Assembly: GCF_003403075.1 (NCBI RefSeq)
Contig: NZ_CP031557.1
Location: 2,976,001-3,040,000 of the forward strand
From: Flavobacterium psychrotrophum
GTDB lineage: Bacteria; Bacteroidota; Bacteroidia; Flavobacteriales; Flavobacteriaceae
DNA: 64,000 bases
Direction: 5' to 3'
A program made the position numbers and the translations under genes. Positions 48,367-57,716 of the stretch are shown piece after piece (positions within the stretch are counted from its first letter, which is position 1; every line of letters starts with the position of its first letter). The notes under the pieces were generated by a model. The model saw nothing but the letters and a program-made list of their open reading frames with translations. It had not been told where the DNA came from and did not search any database.

Positions 48367-50634
48367 TTATTTTGAATCGAAAGATGGTGGGGTTGCCGTT
48401 TTGCCCCACGCCTTATTTGGCGTAGCCGAAAGATCAAACCTTAGTTTACCGCCTTTAGCCAGTTCGCTAAGGGGTATCCAGGTGTTGTTATACTTTTTAC
48501 CGTTCCATTCAAGCGAATTGATAAAGGGCTTAGCCTCACCCTCATTACCACCAAGAATGGTAAGAGTTTTACCGCCCTGCAAGGCAATTTCTATTTTAGT
48601 AAAAGACGGGCTGGTTATAGAAAACCCGCCTACAGCAGGAACTACCGGAAACAGGCCTACGTTTGCAAATACATAAAATGCACCCATAGCACCCAGGTCA
48701 TCATTACCCGGCAGGCCGCTGTCACGGTTAGAATACTGTTCTGCAATGATTCTTTTTACAAGGCTTTGTGTTTTATAAGGTGTATTCGTCCAGTTATATA
48801 CCCACGGCACCTGAAAATCAGGTTCGTTACCGGCCGCAAACCATTCGTCATTGTAATCAGCATTTAGTTTTGTAAAGAACTCGTCAAGGCGCTGCTCTGC
48901 AAACTGTTTACCACCTATGGTATCGATTAGCTTACCAAGATTGTGCGGCACCATCCAGAAGTAATTTTTATAACTCGCCTCACGCATATCATCGGTAAGC
49001 GGTTTCCAGCTGCCATCGGCATTACGCGATTGTAGCCATTTGGTTTTAGGGTTATAAAGGTTTTTCCATTTTTGAGATTCCTTAAGATATTTGGTATACA
49101 ACGCATTATCTTTAAGTGCCTGCTTTGCAAATTGGGCAATCGCAAAATCTGCCGAGTTATATTCCAGGCTCATAGAAGCCGGGGCATATCCTTTTTCAAG
49201 GTATTGCGCTACAAACGGACGTGTTTCTTCTTTTTGCGATTTAGTACCGGGTACTTCTGCACCACGGCGCATAATTTCAAGCGCTTTTTTCAGGTCAAAA
49301 TCTTTCGCCCCAAAAGCATAGGCATTAGCTACCAGTACCGATGTAGGGTCGCCCTGCATGATACCGGTTTCAATATTTGCCAGTACCCAGCGCGGCCATC
49401 CGCCACCAGACTGTTCTGCAAACGCAATAAGCGATTTTACCATATCGCCAGCCTCTTTTGGGGCAAGCATGGCTACAAGTTGTATTTGTGTACGGTAAGT
49501 GTCCCAGTTACTAAAAGCAGTATAATAATTAAAGCCTTCTGCCTTGTGCACTTTAAAATCGGCGCCCATGTACTGGCCGTTAACATCGTTAAACACACCC
49601 GGATGGGTAAATGTATGGTACAGGCCGGTATAAAATTCTGTTATATGGCCTTTGTCTGCACCCTCTACTTTTACTTTGCTTAGCTGTGTATCCCAGGCTT
49701 GCATGGCTTTGTTTTTTGTCTTCTCAAAATCCCATCCGGCATTTTCTGCTTTCAGGTTTTCTTTCGCATTTTCGAGAGATACATACGAAATACCTATTTT
49801 GTATGTAACGGTTTTACCCCCTGAAACATCAAACGTAAAATAAGTTCCTGAGTTTTGCCCTGAGGCTTCGGCAGCTTTTTTAAGTGATGCTTTTTCCCAA
49901 ACGCCTGTTTCAAGTGCATCTGCACTAAACTCACCTGCAAAATAAACCATGTAAGGTGTATCGTAACCACAGAATGATCCGCCATCGGCATAGCCTTCGA
50001 ACGACCTTTTACCCGTTACTTTTACATTTGCTTTTTTTATTACCCCGGCATTTATACCCGTACCAACTATAACAGTTCCCTTGCTTTCTGAAGCAGGAAA
50101 ACTGAATTTAGCCATACCGGTTCTTTGTGTTACGGTAAACTCTCCTGTTATGCCACTGTTTTCTATAAGTGCCTTATAGTACCCTGCAACTGCTTTTTGG
50201 GTTTTGATAACCGTGCCCGGTTGCAGCATATCATCCGGCGATTTTTGCAAAGTACCCGGCAACGCTAATGTTGGGCAGTTGCCCATATGCTCGCAACCTG
50301 CACCGCTGTACTGGTTTATTACAAAGCCTTTATTAGGTGCAAAAAATGTAGGCGTAAACTGAGCCATACCAAAGGGATACATGGCTCCCGGAAACGTATA
50401 TCCTGCTTCCAGGTACTGTTCGCTTACGTCATGCCCTTTACCTTTGTTACCAATTTCGGTATTAACCAGTTCGGCATATTTTACCTGGGCTGCCGGCTTG
50501 GTTACATTTTTATTCTTTTGGGCATACGCAACTGACGAGAATAAAAGTACACCTGCAAGCAGTGCGGCACTACCTAACGATTTATGATAAAACCTTTTAG
50601 CAAATTGTGTATGATGCGTTATAAATAATTTCAT
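48367..50634 (-). CDS. GH92 alpha-mannosidase (variant active-site region)
   Basis: A 755-residue GH92 protein with a signal peptide (to about VAYAQ). The N-terminal beta-sandwich includes YTFPGAMYPFGMAQFTP (about 74-90) and the (alpha/alpha)6 barrel includes SNWDTYRTQIQL (about 363-374) and GNDDLGAMGAFYVF (about 660-673). It needs calcium and removes alpha-linked mannose. The usual TEGNxWQY segment is replaced here by REASYKNYFW followed by PHN instead of PHD, so its linkage specificity may differ from the second GH92. It lies 10 nt before the downstream GH130 and 10 nt after the other GH92 gene. Confidence 0.9.
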   Translation of the reverse strand: MKLFITHHTQFAKRFYHKSLGSAALLAGVLLFSSVAYAQKNKNVTKPAAQVKYAELVNTEIGNKGKGHDVSEQYLEAGYTFPGAMYPFGMAQFTPTFFAPNKGFVINQYSGAGCEHMGNCPTLALPGTLQKSPDDMLQPGTVIKTQKAVAGYYKALIENSGITGEFTVTQRTGMAKFSFPASESKGTVIVGTGINAGVIKKANVKVTGKRSFEGYADGGSFCGYDTPYMVYFAGEFSADALETGVWEKASLKKAAEASGQNSGTYFTFDVSGGKTVTYKIGISYVSLENAKENLKAENAGWDFEKTKNKAMQAWDTQLSKVKVEGADKGHITEFYTGLYHTFTHPGVFNDVNGQYMGADFKVHKAEGFNYYTAFSNWDTYRTQIQLVAMLAPKEAGDMVKSLIAFAEQSGGGWPRWVLANIETGIMQGDPTSVLVANAYAFGAKDFDLKKALEIMRRGAEVPGTKSQKEETRPFVAQYLEKGYAPASMSLEYNSADFAIAQFAKQALKDNALYTKYLKESQKWKNLYNPKTKWLQSRNADGSWKPLTDDMREASYKNYFWMVPHNLGKLIDTIGGKQFAEQRLDEFFTKLNADYNDEWFAAGNEPDFQVPWVYNWTNTPYKTQSLVKRIIAEQYSNRDSGLPGNDDLGAMGAFYVFANVGLFPVVPAVGGFSITSPSFTKIEIALQGGKTLTILGGNEGEAKPFINSLEWNGKKYNNTWIPLSELAKGGKLRFDLSATPNKAWGKTATPPSFDSK

Positions 50635-50644
50635 TGATGGATGT

Positions 50645-52915
50645 TTATTGTTTGGCAGATACTGAATATGGACTGTCTGAAGGTGCTATACCGCGCGACG
50701 TGTTAGGCTTGTTTCCCATTTTAAGTACAAGCGTACCGCCACTGTTAATATCGCCATACGTAATATAGTTTTTTGTATACTCTTTACCGTTTAACGTTGC
50801 CGACTGTATGTACACATTTTCTTTACTGTTACCGTCTGCTACTATGGTAAACGTTTTACCGTTTTCCATTTTTACAGAAGCTTTGTCAAACACCGGGCTT
50901 CCCAGTACATACTGGTCGGTTCCCGGGCAAACACTGTAAATACCCAGTGAGCTTAGCACATACCATGATGACATACCTCCCTGGTCTTCATCGCCGGGAT
51001 ATCCTTTTTCTGTAGCGTTGTATAACTGGCCGGTAATTTTTCTTGACCAGTATTGCGACTTCCAGGGTTGTGCCACATAGTTATATAGGTAAGCTGCGTG
51101 CTGTACCGGCTGGTTGCCATGGGCATACTGCCCCATTTTGGCAAGTTCCATTTCCCTCATTTCATGTATCACCGTACCGTAGCTTCCTACGTCATATACG
51201 GGTTCCATACTAAAAAAGGTATCCAGTTTGTTTGCAAATTTATCTTTCCCGCCCATAAGGGTTACAAGGCCACTTACATCATGAAATACAGACCAGCCGT
51301 ATTGCCATGAGTTACCTTCGGTAAAAGGGTTGCCCCACGCCAGTGGTTTAAAATCTTCCCTCCACTCACCATTTTGCTTTTTGCCACGCATAAAGCCAAC
51401 CTCAGGATCGTAGATATTTTTATAATTGTACATCTGCCTTTCAAAAACTTTCATATAATGCTCATTCCCTACCGCTTTTGCCAGTTGGTAACCGCACCAG
51501 TCATCATAAGCATACTCCAGCGTTTTGGCGGCGCTTTCACCAGCCAATTCCATAGGTATGTAACCCAGTTCAAACCATTCTTTATGGCCTTCCCTGCCGT
51601 TAGAACCACCCCACGGGCCTTTGTTGCTCACTTCATGATAGTATGCCTCAAGCGCTTTATTGGCATCAAAGCCTTTAACTCCTTTTACCCATGCATCTGT
51701 TAATAAAGATATAGCGTGGTTACCTATCATAATGCCAGACATACCCGGGCAAGACCACGTAGGCAGCCAGCCGCTTTGTTCTTGGGCATCAAGTAACGAT
51801 TGCATATAACGCCCCTGCATTGTAGGGTGCAATATATTGCTCAAAGGAAACTGCGCCCTGAAGGTATCCCAAAAGCCATTATCGGTAAACATATAACCAT
51901 CGTGTACTTTACCATCATAAGGACTAAAGTAGTACGGTTTGCCTTCTTTACTAATTTCATAGAAAGAATGCGAAAACAGGTTAGCCCTGAAAAGACACGA
52001 ATAAAAGGTAGCCTTATCTTCTTCCGATTTTGTTTCTACCACAACCCTGTTAAAAAGTGCATTCCAGGCATCTTTAGCAGCCCTGGTAGTCTGCTCCAGC
52101 TTTTTGTCGCGCCCAAGTTCTTTTTTCATGGTAACAGCCGCCTGCTCTGCGCTTATGTAAGACGATGCAATCTTTACCTGTACAACAGCACCTTCTTCAA
52201 ATTCAAGATAGGCGCCCTTACCATCACCTTCGGCAGATTGCTGCCCGCTTTGTATGGTGTTGGTTTTGTTCTCCCAGGTACCGTAGCTTTTAAAAGGCTT
52301 ATCAAACGTAATTTCGAAATAGCACTTAAAATTGCCCGGTATCAGCAGGCCATTATGTACCCAACCTGTTATCTTTTTTTCTTTGGCGTTTATCTGCACA
52401 CTACTCTGCTTGATGTAACCATCTAACACGAGGTATGATTTTTTCCCTTTCGGGAAGCTAAACTTCATATGCCCGCCACGGGTTACCGGAGAAATTTCGG
52501 TATTGATGCCGTTATCAAATTTTACCTGGTAGTAGTAAGGCTTAGCCGTTTCGTTACTGTGGCTGAATTTTGAAGCACGTTCTTCCTCGTTTACCACAAG
52601 GTTGCCGCTAACTGGAAACAGCGAAAAAACAGCATAGTCATTTACCCACGGGCTACACTGGTGCACCTGCTGAAAACCACGAATTTTATCGGCCTGGTAC
52701 TGGTATTTCCATCCGTCGCCGCTTTTACCGGTCTGAGCCGAAAAAGCATGCACCGGAAATGGCATGGCTACCGTTGGGTAGGTATTGCCATAACTAAGGT
52801 CCGGGGTTGAAAATGTACCCTGCAGGGTATTAACATATTGTACCAGGTCTTTGTTTTGGGCACTGCCATAAAAAAGGCCTAATAAGAAAACGGATATAGT
52901 ATATAATTTTTTCAT
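50645..52915 (-). CDS. GH92 alpha-mannosidase (canonical)
   Basis: A 756-residue exported GH92 enzyme (signal peptide to GSAQ). N-terminal sandwich with YGNTYPTVAMPFPVHAFS (about 42-59); catalytic barrel with FWDTFRAQFPL (about 348-358), the canonical FTEGNSWQYGWSVFHDVSGL region (about 534-553) carrying the acid Glu, and GDEDQGGMSSWYV (about 645-657) with base Asp residues. It hydrolyses alpha-mannosides with inversion. It directly follows the susC gene (8 nt) and precedes the variant GH92, giving complementary mannose trimming. Confidence 0.93.
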   Translation of the reverse strand: MKKLYTISVFLLGLFYGSAQNKDLVQYVNTLQGTFSTPDLSYGNTYPTVAMPFPVHAFSAQTGKSGDGWKYQYQADKIRGFQQVHQCSPWVNDYAVFSLFPVSGNLVVNEEERASKFSHSNETAKPYYYQVKFDNGINTEISPVTRGGHMKFSFPKGKKSYLVLDGYIKQSSVQINAKEKKITGWVHNGLLIPGNFKCYFEITFDKPFKSYGTWENKTNTIQSGQQSAEGDGKGAYLEFEEGAVVQVKIASSYISAEQAAVTMKKELGRDKKLEQTTRAAKDAWNALFNRVVVETKSEEDKATFYSCLFRANLFSHSFYEISKEGKPYYFSPYDGKVHDGYMFTDNGFWDTFRAQFPLSNILHPTMQGRYMQSLLDAQEQSGWLPTWSCPGMSGIMIGNHAISLLTDAWVKGVKGFDANKALEAYYHEVSNKGPWGGSNGREGHKEWFELGYIPMELAGESAAKTLEYAYDDWCGYQLAKAVGNEHYMKVFERQMYNYKNIYDPEVGFMRGKKQNGEWREDFKPLAWGNPFTEGNSWQYGWSVFHDVSGLVTLMGGKDKFANKLDTFFSMEPVYDVGSYGTVIHEMREMELAKMGQYAHGNQPVQHAAYLYNYVAQPWKSQYWSRKITGQLYNATEKGYPGDEDQGGMSSWYVLSSLGIYSVCPGTDQYVLGSPVFDKASVKMENGKTFTIVADGNSKENVYIQSATLNGKEYTKNYITYGDINSGGTLVLKMGNKPNTSRGIAPSDSPYSVSAKQ

Positions 52916-52923
52916 GCACTAAT

Positions 52924-55900
52924 TTAAAATCCTATTTGAACACCCAGGCTCACTACCCTCTGGTTAAGGTATGAATCTCCGGAAGTGTTAGAACTGATCT
53001 CAGGGTCTTGCTGGTATTTTGTATAGCTCGTCCAGGTAGCAAGGTTATAAGCATTAGCATAGAACCTGCCGCTGTTAACGCCCATTGGCAACCAGGAGTT
53101 AGGGAACTGGTACGACACTTCGAGTGTTTTTAAACGCAGGTACCACGCATTGATAAGCCAGAAATTAGACATATAGTTTGACGGGCTATTAACCGTGTTA
53201 GGGTTCGTAGTCAGTCTTGGAAACTCTGCTGAAGCTGCATTATCCGGTGTCCAGCGGTCTAAATGTAATGGCTGGAACTGGCTCTGGAACGGCTCTATAC
53301 CTTTACCCACTACGCTAAAGCTGTAATCATACGATCCCTGAAAAAGTACCCTCGCAGTAAAGCCTTTGTAAGTAAGCCCCAAATTAATACCATAGGTTGT
53401 AGTAGGTAAGTTTGGCTTACCAATAGCTCCTTTATCAAAATCGTTAATAACGCCATCGCCATTAAGGTCTTTATACTTAAGGTCGCCTGCCTGTACCGGT
53501 ACATTTGGTGTTGGTACATTATTATTAGGGTTACTATCGTTATTAGCAGCTATATCTGCCTCACTGTAAAAACCTGTATATGTATACCCAAACGGCTGTC
53601 CTATAGAGTGGCCTGTCTGTTGTAAATATGGATATGTTTTTTGCGCTTCTGCCATATACAATATCTTATTCTTAGCATACGAGAACGTAAAGTTAGAATT
53701 AAACTCCAGATCCTTAGCTACTTTTGTATGATATGTAACCTGAAGTTCATAACCTTTATTTTGTGTTTTTGCCACGTTACTTGGCGATACACCCACACCC
53801 AGTATAAGCGGTATATCCTGACGGGTTACCAACTGGTCGTACCTTACGTTATGGAAAAACTCTGCTGTTAAAGACAGGCTGTTGAAAAGGTTCACATCTA
53901 AACCAAGATCAAACTTACGCTCCTTTTCCCAGGTTACATTGTTGTTACCCAGGTCACCTTCATATACTGTAGGGTAGCCGCTGTAACCAAAGTTATAACC
54001 TCCACCGCTCTGGTAAACCTGCTGGTACAGGTACCTGCTGCCGCTTGTAGCATCTGACCCTACAAGCCCGTAAGATCCTCTTATTTTTAACAGTTGTACA
54101 AAAGAGAATTTGTTTTTAAAGAAATCTTCTTCAGATATGGCATAACCGGCACCCAGTGCAGGAAAGAAGCCAAAACGCTTACTTGCCTGAAACCTGTCTG
54201 TACCATTATATGCAGCATTAAAATCTACCATGTATTTATCTTTAAAGTCATAGTGGAATTTACCTGTGTAGCCTTTAAAGTTTGCCGGTACGCCAGATAA
54301 TGCTGCTGTACTCTGCCTGTTGTACAACAAGGTGCTGTTAAAATGATGGTCTTCGTTAAAATCTCTTTCGTAGTTTAAGAAACCCTGAAGTGTAAGACCG
54401 TGGCTTGATGTATTTTGACCTCCGGTTACATAATACGATCCGTAAGCATAGTTACCACGGGGGTCTATATTGTAGCTGTCATTAACAGGGTTGTAATGAT
54501 AAGTAGGGAAAGCATCCCTTATTACACTACGCTGCGTTTCATCAATACTCGAATAAGAGAACCTTACAATAGCAGAAAGCCCTTTTATGTAGTCTCCAAA
54601 ATCCTGTTTGGCATCAAATAAAATATTAGAGTCTGTTCTGTTAATGCGGTCATAACCGCCGTTAGCCAATCGTGCGTTGATGGTAGGCAGGTTGCCTGTA
54701 GTATCATAGGCGTAAGCATACGACCCATCAGGATTTAAGAATGGAGCAGAGTACGGGTGTATTTTAGTCCAGTCATATATCTCTCCTACCACATTTTGGT
54801 TATGAGGCTGGTTAATGTTAGAAAAACGCGAACTCATGTCTAACCTGAATGATAAAGTCTTGGTTACGTTATAATCAAGGTTAGAACGGAAGTTGTACCT
54901 CCTGTAAAAATAGTTGTTGTTGATATCATCATCTTTACCTGCAAAATCTCTTACAAGGCCGTTTTGCGAAAAGGCACCACCGGTAATAAAGTACTTAAGG
55001 TTTTTAGAACCTCCGGATATGTCTACGTTAGCATTTTGCTGATACGCCACATCTTTAAATATCCTGTTGTACCAGTCTACATCCGGGTGTCCGTAAGGAT
55101 CTGTACCATCTTTAAACAACTGAAGGTCGCGTTCGCTAAATGGCACCTGAAGGCCATCGTTTCTATACGCTTCATTAACGAGTGTAGCGGTTTGGTACGA
55201 CCTAAGGAATTTAGGTGTCCTTACAGGATTTTGAAGGCCCGATTCCATCCTGAAGTTTACACGAGGCTTACCTTCGGCTCCCCTCCTTGTTTTTACCACA
55301 AGTACACCGTTAGCACCTTTAACACCGTAGATAGCTGTTGTAGAAGCATCTTTAAGTATAGAGATACTCTCTATCTCGTTCATGTTTATTTGCTGTAGCT
55401 GATCGTAAGAATACTCAATATCATCTACAATGATAAGTGGCCTGTTACCATCGCTGTTTAGCGAGCTTACCCCACGGATGTAAAAATCTGCGGCATCGCG
55501 TCCCGGCTGGCCTGAGCGCTGCTGGCTAAAGAAGCCCGGAAGCCTGCCCGCAAGGGCATTTTGTACCGATGATGTAGGTGTATACTTAATTTCCTCAGCT
55601 TTTATCGAACTTACAGATCCGGTGTTGGTAATCCTTTTTGTTTTACCATACCCTACTACAATAACTTCGTTTAGCGAGGCTACATCTACCGTCATAGATA
55701 CGTCGATGTGTTTTTTATTGCCTACTTCTATATTCTGGGTTATAAAACCGATGTAAGAAAACTGTAAAACATCTTTAGAGCCGGCACTTATCCTAAACTC
55801 TCCCTTATCATCTGTAATGGTACCTGTATTTTTGCCCTTTACAATAACGTTTACCCCAAAGAGGGCCTCTCCGTCAGAAGACAGCACCTTACCTTTAACT

Positions 55901-55983
55901 TCAGACTGCTGGGCAAATGAAAGTACAGGGATAAGCAGTAATAACATTAATATATTTCTCATAATAAATAGTCTTTTTACCAT
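52924..55983 (-). CDS. SusC-like TonB-linked transporter (canonical, PUL2)
   Basis: A 1019-residue SusC protein: signal peptide (MRNILMLLLLIPVLSFAQQ part), carboxypeptidase-regulatory-like domain (about 27-100), TonB-box segment LNEVIVVGYGKTK (about 104-116), plug with FYIRGVSSLNSDGNRPL (about 145-180) and a barrel ending VQIGF. The open frame extends to a GTG at 56040 inside the upstream susD; ATG 55983, 10 nt after the susD stop, fits operon spacing (ATG 55962 is also possible). It follows a SusD gene and precedes GH92, so its own SusD partner is uncertain: the one upstream (55994) or the partial one at 63323. Confidence 0.92.
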   Translation of the reverse strand: MVKRLFIMRNILMLLLLIPVLSFAQQSEVKGKVLSSDGEALFGVNVIVKGKNTGTITDDKGEFRISAGSKDVLQFSYIGFITQNIEVGNKKHIDVSMTVDVASLNEVIVVGYGKTKRITNTGSVSSIKAEEIKYTPTSSVQNALAGRLPGFFSQQRSGQPGRDAADFYIRGVSSLNSDGNRPLIIVDDIEYSYDQLQQINMNEIESISILKDASTTAIYGVKGANGVLVVKTRRGAEGKPRVNFRMESGLQNPVRTPKFLRSYQTATLVNEAYRNDGLQVPFSERDLQLFKDGTDPYGHPDVDWYNRIFKDVAYQQNANVDISGGSKNLKYFITGGAFSQNGLVRDFAGKDDDINNNYFYRRYNFRSNLDYNVTKTLSFRLDMSSRFSNINQPHNQNVVGEIYDWTKIHPYSAPFLNPDGSYAYAYDTTGNLPTINARLANGGYDRINRTDSNILFDAKQDFGDYIKGLSAIVRFSYSSIDETQRSVIRDAFPTYHYNPVNDSYNIDPRGNYAYGSYYVTGGQNTSSHGLTLQGFLNYERDFNEDHHFNSTLLYNRQSTAALSGVPANFKGYTGKFHYDFKDKYMVDFNAAYNGTDRFQASKRFGFFPALGAGYAISEEDFFKNKFSFVQLLKIRGSYGLVGSDATSGSRYLYQQVYQSGGGYNFGYSGYPTVYEGDLGNNNVTWEKERKFDLGLDVNLFNSLSLTAEFFHNVRYDQLVTRQDIPLILGVGVSPSNVAKTQNKGYELQVTYHTKVAKDLEFNSNFTFSYAKNKILYMAEAQKTYPYLQQTGHSIGQPFGYTYTGFYSEADIAANNDSNPNNNVPTPNVPVQAGDLKYKDLNGDGVINDFDKGAIGKPNLPTTTYGINLGLTYKGFTARVLFQGSYDYSFSVVGKGIEPFQSQFQPLHLDRWTPDNAASAEFPRLTTNPNTVNSPSNYMSNFWLINAWYLRLKTLEVSYQFPNSWLPMGVNSGRFYANAYNLATWTSYTKYQQDPEISSNTSGDSYLNQRVVSLGVQIGF

Positions 55984-55993
55984 ACTTTTAAAA

Positions 55994-57709
55994 TTACCAG
56001 CCCGGGTTTTGTACCATGTTGCCATTTTTAACCACCTCACTATAAGGTATAGGATACAGGTATCGTGCTTCGTTAAAAGTTGTGGATCTTACTGTTATAG
56101 TATTGTAGTTTTTAGTGCCCCCTACCTGCACGATTTGCAGGCCTCTTACCGGCTGAGAATATACTGCCTGTGCAGTTTTCCACCTCCTGATATCCCAGTA
56201 GCGCTGTTCTTCAAAAGCCATTTCTATACGCCTTTCGGTATGTATAGCTTCGCGCATCTGGTCTTTGCTCATACCAGCGGTAAGGCCGTAAAGATTGTTA
56301 GTACCCGCTTGTATACCCGCACGTGCACGCAGCTGTGTAAGCACCTGATATACCTCATTAGTAGGACCGCCAAACTCATTTTCGGCTTCGGCAAAATTCA
56401 GCAGTATTTCAGCATACCTGAACATGATCCAGTTGTGCCTTGTATCCTGGTAATCATCTGTATCTTCAAAACGCCCCATAAACTTGCGCATATAATAGCT
56501 TGTTTTGGTCTTTTGTATTGCAGCATTAGGGTTGTCCTTACCTCCCACATAGGTTTGCACCGTAGTATTAAGCCATCTTGATCCATCATGAAAAACGGTA
56601 TAGTTTAACCTCGGGTCCCTGTTTGCATATTGGTCAGCAACGCTGTATGTATACGCCGATGTAGCATCAGTTATAGCTTTACCGTCTAACATTGGGAACG
56701 CCTCTACTAAATTTTGAGAAGGGCTTGTCCTGCCACGAGAATCGTTTGGTGTGGCATAACCTATAGGCGCATGTGCCTTTTCAAGGTCTTTGTTCCTGCC
56801 ACCCTGCCTAAAGAAGATTACCTCAGGGCTACCATCAGTAATAAAAGCATCTACAAAATTTGGCTGTAAGCTGTAGCCGGTTTGCGTGCTAATAAAGTCA
56901 CGCGCTGCATCGGCAGCCCTTTTCCAACGGTCCTGGCTATTATCTGTATAACCTGTAAATTCATTGCCCGATGCAATGTTACCTCCATTAAACAATGGGC
57001 TGGCAGCATACAACAACACCCTGCTTTTTAGAGCTAGTGCAGCGCCTTTTGTAACAACATGGGCATCGGCCTGTGCGTTAGGTATAGGTATTACCCTTAG
57101 GCTGTCTTTTATAGCATCAAGCTCTCCAACAATGTACTCTACACATTCAGAAAAACTTTTTCTTGGCAGTTCAATATCATCTTCAAGATCCATAACTTCA
57201 TTGCCTACTACCGGCACACCACCATATCTTTTTATAAGTTCAAAATAATGTAACGCCCTTATAAATTTAGCCTCGGCTTTCCAGGCACGGTTCATGGGCT
57301 GGTTATCGTTAAAGGTGAACTTTAACGGCACACGGTCTATGCCCCTTATAAAAATGTTTACACGCCTTATGGCACTATAATTTGTACCCCAGGTCATATC
57401 TGTTGCTATGCGCGTCATTGAGGTAAAGTTACCCGCTGCCAGGTTATCTACATCTGTCTGCCCAAGTGATGATGATATGGCATCATCTGTAGCTGCATCA
57501 AGATAATCTCCGCCTACCCTGTTTATACCATTTGGCATAGTAGAGTAGATGGCATTAAGAAATTCTTTTGCCTTAGAACCTATTGAGTCGGTCCTTGAAA
57601 ACACAAGGTCTTCTGTAAACTGTTCTACCGGCACGGTTTCATAGTCGCTCGTACACGAAAATATACCGCATACTAAAGCTAACAGGCTTATATATAATAT
57701 CTTTTTCAT
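55994..57709 (-). CDS. SusD/RagB-family lipoprotein (PUL2)
   Basis: A 571-residue SusD with lipobox ALVCGIFSC. Family segments: KAEAKFIRALHYFELIKRYGG (about 145-165), an LNFAEAENEFG segment (about 455-465) and the C-terminal HTERRIEMAFEEQRYWDIRRW (about 505-525). It binds glycan at the surface. It is encoded 7 nt after the divergent SusC and 10 nt before the canonical SusC, so it could serve either barrel. Confidence 0.94.
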   Translation of the reverse strand: MKKILYISLLALVCGIFSCTSDYETVPVEQFTEDLVFSRTDSIGSKAKEFLNAIYSTMPNGINRVGGDYLDAATDDAISSSLGQTDVDNLAAGNFTSMTRIATDMTWGTNYSAIRRVNIFIRGIDRVPLKFTFNDNQPMNRAWKAEAKFIRALHYFELIKRYGGVPVVGNEVMDLEDDIELPRKSFSECVEYIVGELDAIKDSLRVIPIPNAQADAHVVTKGAALALKSRVLLYAASPLFNGGNIASGNEFTGYTDNSQDRWKRAADAARDFISTQTGYSLQPNFVDAFITDGSPEVIFFRQGGRNKDLEKAHAPIGYATPNDSRGRTSPSQNLVEAFPMLDGKAITDATSAYTYSVADQYANRDPRLNYTVFHDGSRWLNTTVQTYVGGKDNPNAAIQKTKTSYYMRKFMGRFEDTDDYQDTRHNWIMFRYAEILLNFAEAENEFGGPTNEVYQVLTQLRARAGIQAGTNNLYGLTAGMSKDQMREAIHTERRIEMAFEEQRYWDIRRWKTAQAVYSQPVRGLQIVQVGGTKNYNTITVRSTTFNEARYLYPIPYSEVVKNGNMVQNPGW

Positions 57710-57716
57710 AGCTTAA

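Noticed and set aside
49072..49683. 203-codon open frame on the plus strand inside the GH92 gene
   Set aside because: Antisense shadow of a well-supported GH92 gene; Cys/Phe/Arg-rich and without domain features.
51800..52426. 208-codon open frame on the plus strand inside the second GH92 gene
   Set aside because: Antisense shadow; the GH92 reading on the minus strand explains the sequence fully.
55984..56040. GTG-started extension of the canonical susC
   Set aside because: It lies inside the upstream susD gene and precedes the real signal peptide.
55817..56581. 254-codon plus-strand frame spanning the susC/susD junction
   Set aside because: It crosses two real minus-strand genes and reads as shadow sequence.
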